Source: Berberis thunbergii (Eukaryota; Streptophyta; Magnoliopsida; Ranunculales; Berberidaceae). From it: a stretch of 64,000 bases of DNA. Location: assembly GCA_003290165.1 (NCBI GenBank), contig QNQO01007578.1, positions 124,001-188,000 on the forward strand, written 5' to 3'. The position numbers and the translations under genes are program-made. Below are positions 1-10,931 of the stretch, piece by piece (within the stretch, counting starts at the first letter, position 1; each line of letters begins with the position of its first letter). Under the pieces are notes generated by a model that was given only the letters and a program-made list of their open reading frames with translations, was not told the origin of the DNA and did not search any database.

Positions 1-750
1 TACTATTTCCCCCAAACTCAAAAAACCATCCATAAATCTGTTTCTAGAACCACGAATAACCTACGAATATAATCTCAAGAAAATGTTCGCACACATTGGT
101 TTTCCATAAAAACACAGTAAGAAAGAATATATCTTTTTGAGTCCAACACATTCACACATAAGGAAATCGTGTTTGCTTTGACAAAAAAAGGAAAACCAAG
201 CAAAATAATTTTTTTTCCAAAATGATAAGGTGTGCACAAGAAACTATTCAAAACCAAGCCTAGCTGATCCGGTGGCGTGCACACTTTAATTCGCCATAAA
301 ACACAGTAAAGTCGAAGATACCGTTTGAGACTAAAATGTTTGCACATCAGAAAAAACATGTACAAATCAATTAGGGTTTGCTAATAAAAATGAAAAACAT
401 GCAAATAAAGTGGGAACAAGAGATTACCCAATGGTGTGCGCACATTTTGCAAGTTTACGGTGATTCTATATGGCGAGGAAACGGGTGAGGGAGAATGACT
501 CGCAAGTTTATGATCAAACCTTCTCAATATAAATGCAACAAAGGAGACTTCCACACTTGATGTGGGACCATCGAAAGAACATTCGCACAAGGGGAGATAG
601 GGGACTTAGGTTCAAATCTCATCAGACACGCACTTTATTAAAATATCCACATGTCTTGGGTTTGAACCTCAGCACATGCACTTTATTAAATACCCAATCT
701 CTAAGATTGACATTTTCTTTGTTTTAAAAATTAAGATGATAAAAACATAG
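1..750. other. Non-coding stretch with diverged direct repeats
   Basis: No gene is supported here. Two diverged direct repeats of about 75 bp are visible, near 85-160 and 285-350; both contain CCATAAAA.CACAGTAA followed by a TTTGAG...CACA segment. Near 600-700 a short phrase with TTTGAACCTCA/TTCAAATCTCA and GCACTTTATTAAA is also repeated. This looks like decayed repetitive DNA. The short ORFs here show no recognisable protein family. Confidence 0.5.
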
Positions 751-752
751 CA

Positions 753-873
753 GACTTGGGAAACCAGCAAGATTTGACTGTCTAAGAGCAAAAAATACAT
801 TTTCACCCCCCCTTTTTATGTGTTTAAAGAGGAGGAAAAACGTATTTTTTTCATCATGTTGGTTTCCCAAGTC
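753..873. repeat. Small inverted-repeat (MITE-like) element
   Basis: The segment starts with GACTTGGGAAACCA and ends with the reverse complement TGGTTTCCCAAGTC. It spans about 120 bp with an AT-rich centre holding C7 and T-runs. This is the form of a small stem-loop MITE. No target duplication could be fixed and the superfamily is unknown. Confidence 0.5.
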
Positions 874-998
874 AGCTAGAATTGCTAAAAGAAAAAAAGA
901 GATTTAAATCTCTCTTTAATCTCTCTTCTTAATTATAAATCTTGAGATGGTGCTTCTTCTGAAACTCCAAAGAGTCATCTTCTCTTCCCTAAATAGAA

Positions 999-2037
999 TA
1001 GGGTTGGGCTGGGCCAATTAACAGGCCGGAACAACCAAAGCTGAAAAGACGACCTGGCTTTAAAAATTTTGATTTTCAAGGACCGAGACTGGACTGGGTG
1101 AGCCGATTAACGGGTCCCGGTTAACTGACACTTCGTGCCGGTCTCGGTCCCTAAAAATCAAATTTTTAGAGAAGACGGAAAAGCTTCGGTCTTGGTGATG
1201 GAGGTAAAGTCAGCCACATAGTTTTTATGGATATGTACGGAACGAAGGGTTCTGAAGAGAGATTCGAAGCTATTCGAGGAAGCTCTTCATTCAGATTCGG
1301 ATCTTCTGCAGATGAGCTAGGGAAATTATGAGTGTTTCGTTGTTTGCTATGATCAAACCGTTATTGTTGTTGTTGTTCGACATCATGATTGCATTGCCTT
1401 CTTCTTCTTCAGGCAACTATTTCGATTTCCCTTACAAGTTTCAAGGCTTTAAGTGTTCTTCACGAGCTTTTCAATGGCCTTTGGGGGCTGGGCCATCCAA
1501 TTTTCTCTCTTCCTTTCTTTTCTTCTCCTATTTCTTAATTCTTGGTAGCCCATTACCCATTCATCCAACAATTTCAACAAGGTAACTCATAAAGAGCAAA
1601 CCTGAAATAGAAGAGGAGTCAAGCAGAGAGAAGTAGTAGCAATGGATGGGGAGTCGCCGACACAGTGGAGAGGAGGAGATGCATGCGCAACGGAGAAGAG
1701 GAGTCGCAAGCGCTGGCACAGGAAAGTGAGAGAAAGAAGGGAGAAGAAGAAATTCGAAATCGACCAGAGGAGTCGCTGGTGCTGGCGAAGGAAGACTAAA
1801 TAGGAGAACGAAGAGGCCTTCGATTGTGAAATGTGAATCAAACCCTAGAAATTATAATATATAAAATGTAAAATGAACTGGTTTTTCAAAATACTAGGGC
1901 CGGACCGAATTGACGGGTTTTGAGAATTGAAACCGAGGCCTGAACAGAAAATTAGGTTCGGTCCAAATATTTAAATATCCCGATTAGTCCAATTCTTGAT
2001 TCGGTTTAGGTTTTTTGATCTAAAATGCCCAACCCTA
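999..2037. mobile_element. Non-autonomous hAT-like element, about 1.04 kb
   Basis: The left end TAGGGTTGGGC and right end GCCCAACCCTA form a terminal inverted repeat. Subterminal GGCCGG/GGTCCCGG/GGTTCGGTCC phrases are typical of plant hAT MITE-like elements. AAATAGAATA occurs just outside the left end (991-1000) and again at 2043-2052, five bases beyond the inferred right end, so the exact boundary and 8-bp duplication are uncertain. No hAT transposase is seen; the longest ORFs inside are not recognisable. Confidence 0.6.
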
Positions 2038-2290
2038 TAATAAAATAGAATAGATTGAGAGGGAAAGAAAAAAGACAAAACCACTAAAAACTCACTTCCA
2101 TTGCATTGATCAACCATAGACTCTCCTCACCCTTTACCTTCCATTCATTTCACATTGCAATTCCATCAAATTTCAAAAGCATGGAAACAATCAAAGGGAG
2201 GATAGAGCAAGGAAGCTAGCCAGGTTAACACTGTCAATAGATTGACTACCAAACGAATGTGTAACATCATCCATCTATCTTCATTTATTA

Positions 2291-3779
2291 AGGCAACGAC
2301 TATTTCACACCATCAAAAGCGTTTTCTCACACCACCATTGATGGTTATTATTATTATTATTATTATTATTAAATTTTTTTTTACTTACTCACACCACCAA
2401 TAAATATGCATAGCCTAACAAAGAAACCAAACTAGAAAAAAGAAGCAAAACATGACAACTTTTGACCAATTTAAACCATAAATTGAGACTGATTTTCAAG
2501 CTCATCAAAACACAAAAATTGTAGTACTCTGAATTATCTAATAAACACAACTTGAATCACTTGAAAATGTTTTGAAATGACCAAGTTATGGTCATTTTAG
2601 TAAAGTCGTGCAAATTTGTCTCGCAATGAAAAAGAAATCGTGTCCCTGACTTCGGCTAACTTATGTGGTCGATTGATAATGATTCTTAAGTTTATTAATA
2701 AAGATAACTTGAATCAATTGAAAATGTTTTGAAATGAACAAGTTATGGTCATTTTACTAAAGTCGAGCAAATCTGTCTTGCAATGAAAACGAGATAGCGT
2801 CCTTAAATTTCGGCCAACTTATGTGCTCGATCGAGACCGATTCTCAATTTGATCAAAACAAAAAATGTAGTAGTACTCTGATTTAGCTAAAAAGCATAAC
2901 TTGAATCACTTGAAAATGTTTTGAAATGAGCAAGTTATGATCATTTTACTAAAGTTGCGCAAATCTGTCTCGCAATAAAAATGGGATAGTGTCTCTGACT
3001 TTTGGCCAACTTATGTGCTTGATTGAGACCGATTCTCAATTTGATCAAAACACTACAATTGCAGTACTCTGAGTTATCTAATAGACGCAACTTGAATCAA
3101 TTGAACATGTTTTGAAATGAGAAAGTTATGGTCGTTTTACTAAACTTGCGCAAATCTGTCTAAAAACTTTTGCTGAAATTTCCTATTTGCCTAGAATAAT
3201 GCGAGTTTTTCAGCCGGGATTTTTTAAAAATCTCTCCTAGAACAATGCGAGGTTTTTGCAAAAACTACATTGTTCTGGGCGAACAAGAAAATTCAACAAA
3301 TGTTTTTACTGTTCCCTAGACAATACGAGGTTTTGAAAAATCTTGTACAATATTTTTGTGATTTTTGAAAACCTTGCATTTTCTCAGGCGAACAATATTT
3401 TTTTTTTTTTGTGATTTCTAAATTTTTTCCTGAAGTTTACTTTGTTTTGGTAGTTGAAAATATTTTTGAAGTTTTCATGAGATTACTTTGTTTTTCTAAA
3501 ATTTTTTGGGGAGGTTGTGATTTGGGGTTCGATTTTTAAGGGTTTCGATTTTGAGGGAGAAGGAAGAGATCTTGAGAAAGAGGAAAGAGATTTTCGAGGG
3601 AGAGGAAAGAGATTTGCAAGAGATTTGAATGTGGAAGAGAGAAGAGATTCAAATGGGGGAGGGAGGAATCGTTTTTTATTTGAATGGGGACGAGAAAAAT
3701 GTTGGTTGTTTGTTTACATAGGTGGTGTGAAAAAGAAAGTAGGTGGTGTAAGAAAACCCTAGTGATGGTGTGGTTGCCT
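2291..3779. mobile_element. Non-autonomous TIR element with internal tandem repeats
   Basis: The left end AGGCAAC and right end GTTGCCT are inverted. Both are followed inward by several CACACCA(C/T)C motifs in opposite orientation (CACACCACC near 2330 and 2390, GGTGGTGTGA near 3721). The flanks read TTATTA on both sides, consistent with a TTA or TTATTA duplication. TTA would fit PIF/Harbinger, but the short TIR does not settle the superfamily. The interior is largely the tandem array listed separately, followed by several GAACAATGCGAGG-type phrases. No transposase is visible. Confidence 0.6.
2462..3165. repeat. Tandem array, about 4 diverged units of 155-193 bp
   Basis: Four copies of a unit containing AACTTGAATCA(C/A)TTGAAAATG and GTTATGGTCATTTTA start near 2550, 2703, 2893 and 3087. 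Each is followed by AAATCTGTCT.GCAATGAAAA and GACCGATTCTCAA.TTGATCA. The second unit has lost part of the repeat. The array lies wholly inside the TIR element 2291-3779. Confidence 0.75.
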
Positions 3780-3930
3780 TTATTAATATTTTTCTTTCTG
3801 AGCTTACTGCTTGTATTCTTGTTTGTTCTACTTCTACCCAGAATATATGTGAAACAAAAATTTTATAGTCATTACTTGCATGAAGAAGAAACAAGACACA
3901 AACAATGGTGGACCCATGAATTTAGTCACC

Positions 3931-3954
3931 GGGGGGAGGGGGGGGGGGGGGGGG
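3931..3954. repeat. Long G tract (G6-A-G17)
   Basis: An almost pure guanine run. Similar runs occur at 40651-40668 and 59108-59123. They could form G-quadruplexes, but tract lengths may also be unreliable in sequencing. Confidence 0.9.
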
Positions 3955-3995
3955 TGCAAAATGACAAATAATTATTAGTTAATAATAGTAGTTAT

Positions 3996-4793
3996 CAAGG
4001 GTGGAGCCAATTTTTTTTTTTTCTACTTAAACTAGTAACTAATAAAAAATTCAACTATTAAAAATACATTGCATATACCAAATTGAATCTATTGTAATCC
4101 AATTTTAAGCCAAAATATGGTCGCAATATCGATAACCAAAGCAAGGGGCAAACAAGCGTAATAACTAGAATATATAACTAAAATCACAAAATAATTAGGA
4201 TAAGTATCTAGTTGAAGCTAAAAAAATCTGAAATTTGCAAACATAATATGATCCTAATACAATTTCATAGAAAAAAAGGTTTATATAAAGGTCAAATTTT
4301 GTACGAGTTTGCTAATGATATATATTTTCATTGAATTTTACAGTTATTATTTTAGATATTAATTTTAAATAAGCTTTTTGTTGGAGGTTTTATATCACTT
4401 GTGAACAAACAATTCATTTATTTGTTGCCATTACATAAAATTGTGTTGAAAACAAAAAGTAGGAGCATGTCACAATGACAAAAGTAGTAATTGTGAATAG
4501 CCATAAAGAAATCATACTCACCAAGAGGACAGGAAATAAGTTTGTATTAAACTAAATTTTTTTTTAATATTTGCAATTACTAATAAAGTTCCATTGAAAA
4601 AAAAGAAAATGAAATGTTGCACTTGAAGAGTATCGAACTCGGGTTGTTTATAAAAACTAACGAATTTCTAACCACTACACTAACAAAAATGTTTATAAAT
4701 ATTGACTGAACAATTCTGATATTATAATATGCATTATGTAATTAATTTTTGAAAATTGAGGGGCCCCCTCGCCCCTAAGTAGGTCCGCCCTTG
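3996..4793. repeat. Dispersed repeat with inverted CAAGGG(T/C)GGA ends
   Basis: The segment begins CAAGGGTGGAGCC and ends with the inverse GGTCCGCCCTTG, next to a GGGGCCCCCTCGCCCC stretch. A related phrase (GGCTCCACCCCTG) appears near 60990 inside another element. The interior is AT-rich with no coding signal. No convincing target duplication was found, so this is a tentative degraded DNA transposon or retroelement remnant. Confidence 0.35.
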
Positions 4794-4981
4794 GACACAA
4801 ATGAATGAAGGTATGTCCGATCAGTTCCTCCCTCCTAATTTAATTAAATTGTTAGGAAAGAGAATTACATATTCAATATTCGGTTCCCTTAATTTTAGAA
4901 GAAACCTCCAGAATTTGCTTCACTTTCAGTGCACTTTTTCTCTGCTGATTGGCTTTGAAATCTTATTGTTTAATTAATTAT

Positions 4982-5292
4982 CACTACACCAAATTGACAT
5001 TTTTGTAACAACCCCTAAAATAGTATCATTTTTGAAGTGTAACAATCCACCTAACAATTTTACACATTTATACAAAACAAAATGATACAATAATTATATC
5101 ACCATGAAGAGTATGGTTATAAAAGTGATACTATTCATGGTGATCCAACTTATTGTATCATTTTTTTTGTGTTACTGTTTTTCATTTTTTTTACTAAATT
5201 TAGTTTTGACTTGAAATTGTTTGGTGGATTGTAACATCTCAAAAGTGATACTGTTTTGAGAGTTGTTACAAAAATGCCAATTTGGTATAGTG
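4982..5292. mobile_element. CACTA-type MITE, 311 bp
   Basis: The ends are CACTACACCAAATTG and its imperfect inverse CCAATTTGGTATAGTG. The flanking trinucleotide is TAT on both sides (4979-4981 and 5293-5295), the 3-bp duplication expected of CACTA elements. The inverted repeats run inward (TTTTTGTAACAAC / GTTGTTACAAAAA), so the whole element folds back. It has no coding capacity. Confidence 0.85.
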
Positions 5293-5514
5293 TATGTTTG
5301 GGTAAATATTATATAAACATACGATTACGTTCAAATGAAATGAGCAGTTGATGGGATTATTTGCCCATCACATTTGACTATAAATTTAAAAGGAAAGAAG
5401 AATTTTAGACAAAGCAAGTGTATATGTATCTAGTATAGAGTTCCCGTTTTCTTTTTTATATATAGGTAACCCCAAAATTCTAGAGAGTCAGGTCGGGCAA
5501 GCTAGGTCCGCACC
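5293..5514. other. AT-rich spacer, nothing recognised
   Basis: Unremarkable AT-rich DNA between the CACTA MITE and the hairpin. No ORF or repeat is supported. Confidence 0.5.
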
Positions 5515-5586
5515 AGGCCTGTCCCAATACCGTCCATCATCTTAGAGATGCGTATCTCGAGGATGATGGAAGGTATTGGGCCAGGC
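5515..5586. repeat. Strong imperfect hairpin, 25-30 bp arms
   Basis: GCCTGTCCCAATACCGTCC on the left pairs with the reverse complement of GGAAGGTATTGGGCCAGGC on the right. The pairing continues through CATCATC/GATGATG to a short loop near 5545-5560. The outer CTAGAGAG (near 5480) and CTCTCTAG (near 5588) are also inverted. A transcript could form a long stem, as in a foldback MITE or a small-RNA precursor. It lies about 40 bp outside the MULE left end. Confidence 0.75.
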
Positions 5587-5629
5587 TCTCTAGAAAAGTT
5601 CTGGCTAACCTCATGCATGTTTATATTAT

Positions 5630-5975
5630 CAGTTTTGCTAGATAGCGAGGAAATGCGCGAGGGAGCCTCCTTCGCACGTGTTTTGATATAAAAAAAACTG
5701 AAAAATAATTTTCGCTCTTAAATTTTCGAGGGAGGGAACAAAGTCTCCCTCTCCCCAAAGCTTTTGAGTGAACAGAAGAAAGAAAAGAAGCTCAACAGAA
5801 GAAAGAAAAGAAGCTACCACACCCCGAATGAACAGACTCTCTCCAGTCCCCATTCGATTTCGTCTTCAAAGAACTCACCGGTCTCCATTCGAAAAGCTTC
5901 AAAATCTCTCAACACTACAAAGCCTCGAAGAAAAGGTAAGTCTCTCTTTGATTTCTTGTGGTGGGTTTCTACTGC
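5630..5975 (+). repeat. Left TIR of the MULE, with promoter/5' exon character
   Basis: It matches the inverse of 12415-12746 over roughly 330 bp, including GGAAATGCGCGAGGGAGCCTCC, CTCTCCCCAAAGCTTTTG and ACAGACTCTCTCCAGTCCCC. Near its inner edge is AAGAAAAG followed by GTAAGTCTCT, a good splice donor (about 5936) that is conserved in the other TIR. This suggests that each TIR supplies the transcription start and first non-coding exon for an inward-facing gene. Confidence 0.85.
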
Positions 5976-6019
5976 ATATTTCGTGTTTATTTCTAGATCT
6001 AGATCTAGGGTTTCTACTT

Positions 6020-6125
6020 TGATTTCGTGTTGATTTCAGATGGTGGGGTTCTAAATCTAGGGTTTCTTCGTTGATTTCGTGTTGATTTCAGGTGGTGATT
6101 TCGTGTTGATTTCAGGTGGTGGGTT
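6020..6125. repeat. Short tandem repeats next to the left TIR
   Basis: Three copies of TGATTTCGTGTTGATTTCAG followed by (A/G)TGGTG lie in the predicted first intron of the plus-strand MULE gene. Confidence 0.7.
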
Positions 6126-6607
6126 TCGGGAGGACGACTGTGAAAAAAAGCCCCTTTGATGCTACATTATACCTGAAAAAAGCTACATATAATGTGAAAT
6201 TCCAAGCACTAGCACAACCCCTTTGATGCTAACCCTTTCAGGGAAATATAATCCTTCAATGTTGTGAGAGTTACCACATTACTGAAAGCTGCAAATCTAT
6301 TCGGGATATTCTGGGAGTTTAAGCTCTTCATGTTTTCTGGTTTTAGGATCATAAGAAATACAAGTTGAACACACACCATTGTTGAAGAACACAACTGGTT
6401 TTAGGGTTGCATGTTGGTTTTTTTAGGTTATGAAAATTTTCATCTTTATTGTTGGAGTTCTTTTGTTATTTAGGTAATTGCTTTTTTCTTCTGCTAGCAA
6501 TTAGACTTTCAAATGAAAATTATTCAATCTCAGTTACCCTCTTTCAAATGGTAAATGAGTTTATATGAAATTATTCAATCTGATGTTATTTTTTTGTCAA
6601 CGCAGGA

Positions 6608-6766
6608 ATGACATACAAAGCCTATGTTGTTTATCGTGGGCGTGTTCCTGGAGTATTAATGACTTGGCCAGGTTGTCTATTACAAGTAGACGGGTACAAG
6701 GGTAGTATGTACAAGGGTTTCTCATCAGCTGAAGAAGCCTATGAAAATTACAGCTTGTGGGTGTGA
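6608..6766 (+). CDS. Small protein with RNase H1 N-terminal (viroplasmin-like, Cauli_VI) domain, MULE-borne
   Basis: The reading frame is 52 aa from the ATG just after a splice acceptor (TTGTCAACGCAG, ending 6605), which would pair with the TIR donor near 5936. The protein contains YKAYVVYRGRVPG, a TW segment and VDGYKGSMYKGFSSAEEAY. This matches the compact hybrid-binding domain found at the N terminus of eukaryotic RNase H1 and in caulimovirus viroplasmins, which binds RNA/DNA hybrids or dsRNA. After the TGA at 6764 the same frame stays open to 6973 and reads a charged, Glu/Arg/Asn-rich tail. The original protein may therefore have been longer, with the TGA as a later nonsense change. No RNase H catalytic domain follows. 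It sits in the mudrB-like position of the element. Confidence 0.72.
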   Translation: MTYKAYVVYRGRVPGVLMTWPGCLLQVDGYKGSMYKGFSSAEEAYENYSLWV

Positions 6767-6973
6767 TCAGAAGAGGTGAGAATAGAGCACGAGGCGAGAA
6801 TAGAACAAGAAGAGATAAGAGAGCGCCAGTCAAGAAGAAATAACACTGAAGATGTAAACAACCAACCAAATAATGCTCCTGAAGGTCTTGGCGATCAAAC
6901 TCATGATCAAAGAGATGAAACCAAAATCAACGATCCTTTTGGACATGTAGGAGTAATTTGTTTCCTCTTTTAA
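6767..6973 (+). pseudogene. Charged tail in frame with the viroplasmin-like CDS beyond its stop
   Basis: It continues the 6608 frame after a single TGA and encodes a hydrophilic segment (EHEARIEQEEIRERQSRR, then NNQPNNAPEGLGDQ). It ends where a 47-bp tandem duplication begins. It could be the former C-terminal part of the same protein or just open by chance. The unbroken frame and the shift to a charged composition favour the former. Confidence 0.45.
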
Positions 6974-7020
6974 GTCTCATAACTTTTGGACATGTAGGAG
7001 TAATTTGTTTCCTCTTTTAA
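6938..7020. repeat. Tandem duplication, about 47-bp period
   Basis: TTTTGGACATGTAGGAGTAA plus the following TTTGTTTCCTCTTTTAAGT occurs twice, near 6938-6975 and 6985-7021, separated by a short unique segment. Confidence 0.85.
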
Positions 7021-9026
7021 GTTCAATGATTGTTTTGAGCATTATTCACTGAAAGTTTGTGAGAAGGGCGAGTTGCTTCCATACCAACTCTTACCATTAC
7101 CATTTCTTTGGTACTGAGCTATAAAAACATGATAGCAACACAGGTACTGAGCTTGTCAATAAAGAAAGAAATCAATATAATGACAGTTATTCCTGCCAAG
7201 TAAAATCAACTCAAGGCTAAGCAACACCCGGGAATGTTAATGTAAAGGAGGCTTCATTACCATCACCATTTCCTTCACTGCCAATCACAGTGCATTGGTA
7301 ACCTCAAGTTCTCATACAAACTGAACAAAAAGCGATTGAATATTAGATAAATAGGAAAACTGTGCAGCTTCAAAACAGTGCAACTTCAAATATAGTGCAA
7401 CTTTAAAAGTGGAAAGATGGAAGCTAATTATGTTGAATATCCGTCATTAGGTGTGCTCAGCAATCAAAATATACTCATGCATGTTGAATATCCGTCATTA
7501 GGTGTGCTCAACAATTAAAATATAGTGCAGCTTCAACTATAGTGCAACTTCAAATATAGGCCGAGATATGAGTATTACAGATATGATCCTGAATAAAATA
7601 GATAAAATATCAAAGGTTCTAAGAACTACAACTCTGACAATATTTACCAAAAGATGACAATATGTATCATAAGCTACACTGTAGATGAATGCTCCAACTC
7701 CTACTTCTTTAACCAATCAATTACAGTGCAAAAATTTTCAAAACACGTGCAAAAAATAGCAGAGTGATTTCAATGATACCCTAGCAGGGGCAAAATGGCT
7801 TCAGTGAGCCAAAATGGCTTATGCAACTAACCAGTGATTGCATCATAATCACATGTAGAACAGTTCCAAAAATGCACCCATGAAGAGGAAGTGCAACAGT
7901 AGAAGGCTTTGATGAATCTGCAAAATCAGAAAGGTTGATGGTGGCTTTACCAAGGAGGCTAGACCGCGAAGAACCCTGAAAGCTTGTACTGAAGCTGCTT
8001 TCTCACAGCATGACCCCTGACAAGGGCCTGAAGTCTCACCAACCCTTTCAAAGCTCTTAATGCTCATCTAGCCTGATAATGCCATTTAAAAACCATGGTT
8101 CAATCAGATCTAAGAACTATTGACATTAAATGTCACACAAAAGAAATAGGATGCTTTTTTCTGCCACAATCAGACCATTAGATGTACAAAAGAACAAGAG
8201 ATTTCCAAAGGGACATATTTTAATTTTTCCATTTCACTGGAAAGAGATACTAATCATAGTCCGGGTGCACCAATTTATGTTTTGAAATCTTTTAACTAGC
8301 TTCAAACATATCATAGTTACTGATGAACTAAATATGTTTATGTTGTAATAACTACGACTTAGATTTCCTCTACTCTTTATAATAGTATATAAAGTCGTTC
8401 ATGAAACAAAAAAAATGTTGAAGTAGAAACATATAACTTTGATAGAACATGCAATCCAGCAACATAATCTTAGCCCAGTGATTCAAAGCCTATTTGACAG
8501 TTAGACTGAAAGCTTGTACTGAAGTTGCTACTGAAAAAAAATAAAAAAATTAATCAATAGAAGTTATAGAACATAGACTATAATAAGGCACATTCAACAA
8601 CTAAATTAATGATTCAATAGATAAAGCTCTGTCACTGAAGAGAACTTCCTAAAATTTTGTTTCTAACCTAGAATGAAGGTACTTTTTCCTACAGAGCATT
8701 TACCTATCAACTGGAACTGGAAGGGTATGGAGGTGTCACCTAGTTAAAGCTTTGATTACATTAAGAAGATATAGCATTTGCATTGTAATCTAGGGTTTTT
8801 GTTTGTGTATTCATGGTTAAGTTAATTCACAATTACCAAATTAACCAACCTGATCATAACCTATAGTTTGTATAGTCCATTTCGTTGCTTGAACCTAGCG
8901 GCTGCAAAAATAAATAATAAAGATTAAAAAATAAATAATAGGAGGCATACAAAACATATAACAAACAAACAAACCCTACAAAGGAGAAACATACAAATTA
9001 CAAAATACAAAATATGTACCTGTGAG
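7021..9026. other. Non-coding interior of the MULE
   Basis: This stretch separates the two convergent genes and would hold their 3' UTRs and terminal introns. It is AT-rich. Small open frames (for example minus-strand 7849-8067) have no recognisable family. Apart from the short duplications listed, nothing is supported. Confidence 0.5.
7431..7523. repeat. Tandem duplication, about 49-bp period
   Basis: TGTTGAATATCCGTCATTAG plus GTGTGCTCA(G/A)CAAT.AAAATATA occurs twice. Nearby phrases GTGCA(A/G)CTTCAA(A/C)TATAG are also repeated (7370-7400, 7527-7560). It lies in the non-coding middle of the MULE, between the two convergent genes. Confidence 0.8.
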
Positions 9027-9280
9027 AGGAGCGAGTAGAAATGATCAATTCTTCCAGGTTGTAAATAGTGTGACCCTGTATTATCATCCTTAACGACAAC
9101 AAACATACAAATCATAAGTGGGCAAACATACAAATCATAAGTATACAAATCATAAGTGGGCGAACATCCTTGTAAATATAACAAACAAACCTGTGTATTG
9201 CTTTGATGAGGCATCACATTGTTTTCACGAGGCATAACATAAGGCCTCACATTGCTTTCATGAGGCATAACATAAGGCAT
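9027..9280 (-). pseudogene. Probable 3'-terminal exons of the FAR1-like transposase gene
   Basis: On the minus strand a segment reading MPHESNVRPYVMPREN and NNVMPHQSNTQ, with internal (R)PYVMP(H/R)E.NV repeats, ends at a possible donor (CACAG then GTTTGT). A second piece, DNTGSHYLQPGRIDHFYSLL, ends at CACAG then GTACAT. Repetitive, low-complexity C termini are common in FAR1-related proteins. The connection to the upstream exons is inferred from order and strand only. Confidence 0.4.
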
Positions 9281-9383
9281 ACACTGTAAACCCTACAAAT
9301 GACATTTGTAAATAAAACTCAGTATTCTTGACTTAAGAAAATATACATTCATAAAACACATTGCAACACATACCAGATTAGTT

Positions 9384-9935
9384 TCAATGAGCTGATTCTT
9401 TTGTGTCTTTTTTTTTTTTCCTTTGTATCCTTTTACATATTTTCTCGACGGTGGATTTCATCCTTGAATTAGACCGTCGTCCTTTGCTATGAACTGCTAA
9501 TGGACTATGAATTTGGATGCCAGAACTAGAAGTAGTGGTGCCCACTTCCAAATACCTCTGTGAATCAACATGCTTATCACCACGAACAATTTTAAGTTGC
9601 TCCATCTTCAAAGTGATCCATTCTTGAACTTGGCATGTCTTCTTTTCTTCCTTAGCGGCGAAGTTAGCCATTTCATAGAAGGCATTGCACTTCTTTTCAA
9701 ATCACACATTTTCATGCTTCATTCCTCAATCTGAAAAAACAATTTTAACCTTCGTATGAACCCTCTTAACATCTTTCCTCCACCTCCGAAGGACATATTT
9801 ATCAGGTATAACATGAATCCCTCTTTTAGACAAGACTTTCAATACATGTTTGCATAAGATCCCCCTGAGCTCAAACAATTGACAATTACACTTGATGGCG
9901 AAGTCGGCAACATTGAAAGAGACTATAAAATTGAC
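9384..9935 (-). pseudogene. SWIM zinc finger and C-terminal part of the FAR1-like transposase
   Basis: The minus frame reads FNVADFAIKCNCQLFELRG, then ILCKHVLKVLSKRGI, a CxC...CxH SWIM finger, and then PDKYVLRRWRKDVK, all typical of FRS proteins. A TGA interrupts the frame near 9702. After FEKKCNAFYEMANFAAKEE comes a 95-aa open segment (9671-9384) with a basic GRRSNSRMKSTVEK stretch that could act in nuclear import. Confidence 0.85.
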
Positions 9936-10085
9936 TGATCATTGCCTATCATTTATCACCAAGTCTTGTTTAACAGTGTACAACTCAAAGCCACTCCCAT
10001 CCATAACTTCACCGACAATTCTACAACATAGATTCCCTGTTATCTTTTCTTGAAACTCCCTAAATTTATTTGTAGTGTAGGCATC

Positions 10086-10931
10086 TCAAAATTTTATCTC
10101 TATTGCATAAGGAGTAATGCAAGAAATCCTTCGGCTAAAAGGTTTAAAGTCCTCTTCAGCTTCTTTTTGGACCTTACTTCGTAGTGCATTCTCATATTGT
10201 TTTACGAATTGCTTCAAAGTGGTATTCGAATTCACATAACTATCAAAAAAAGCATTCATGCTTTCACTCCTTTGAGTTGAAGACATCCCCGCCCAAAAAG
10301 TATTTCTTTGAAATGTTGGCACCCAACGCATCCTTTCAAAGTATAATCCACTCAACCAATCATTTTCATGCAGATTATATTTATCAATAATACCATGCCA
10401 ATTTTCTTCAAACTCATTATGAGACAGTGAATCATAAGCTGTTCTTTGCATTGCAAACTTGATCGCCTCATATTCATTGCAACCTGACAGCTTTTCGGGC
10501 AACTTCTTCATAATATGCCACAAGCACCATCTGTGTCGTGTGTTGGAAAATACAATTTCAATGGCCCTCTTCATTGCCCTATCTTGATCAGTGATTATAG
10601 CAGGCGGAGCATTGCCATTCATACACACGAGCCAAGTTTGAAAAAGCCAAACAAATTCTTCAACCATCTCACCACATATCAATCCACATCTCAAAAGAAC
10701 TGACTGACCGTGATGATTCACCCCAACAAAAGGAGCAAATGACATCTCATAATTATTTGTCAAGTATGTAGTGTCAAAAGTAACAACATCCCAAAACTCC
10801 TTGTAAGTTGTTCTGCTCCATGCGTCAGCCCAAAAAACATTTCTCAACCTACCTTCATCATCCAAATCCATCATATAAAAGAAATCAACATTATTAGCTT
10901 GCATTTTTTGGAAGTAGTTATGAAGTGCCAT
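10086..10931 (-). pseudogene. MULE transposase core (PF10551-like) of the FAR1-type gene
   Basis: A 281-aa open frame. Recognisable blocks are NVFWADAWSR, FDTTYLTNNY and PFVGVNHHGQSVLLRCGL (first catalytic Asp region); TDQDRAMKRAIEIVF (second Asp region); RHRWCLWHIMKKLPEKL (C/H region); and RWVPTFQRNTFWAGMSSTQR and SESMNAFFDSYV. This matches the FAR1/FHY3 transposase domain along its length. Upstream, MKKLRLGER belongs before the frame's MALHNYFQKMQ but lies in another frame, which shows an indel at the junction. Confidence 0.93.

Noticed and set aside
550..700. tRNA-like B-box phrases (TTCAAATCTCA, TTTGAACCTCA) suggesting a SINE
   Set aside because: No matching A box, poly(A) tail or flanking duplication was found.
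4600..4700. tRNA-like phrase near GTATCGAACTCGGG
   Set aside because: No cloverleaf can be drawn; such phrases occur in decayed plant repeats.
8924..9280. A 118-aa minus-strand ORF taken as one protein
   Set aside because: Its cysteine/leucine-rich second half looks like translated intron; only two short exon-like segments are kept as possible FAR1-gene exons.
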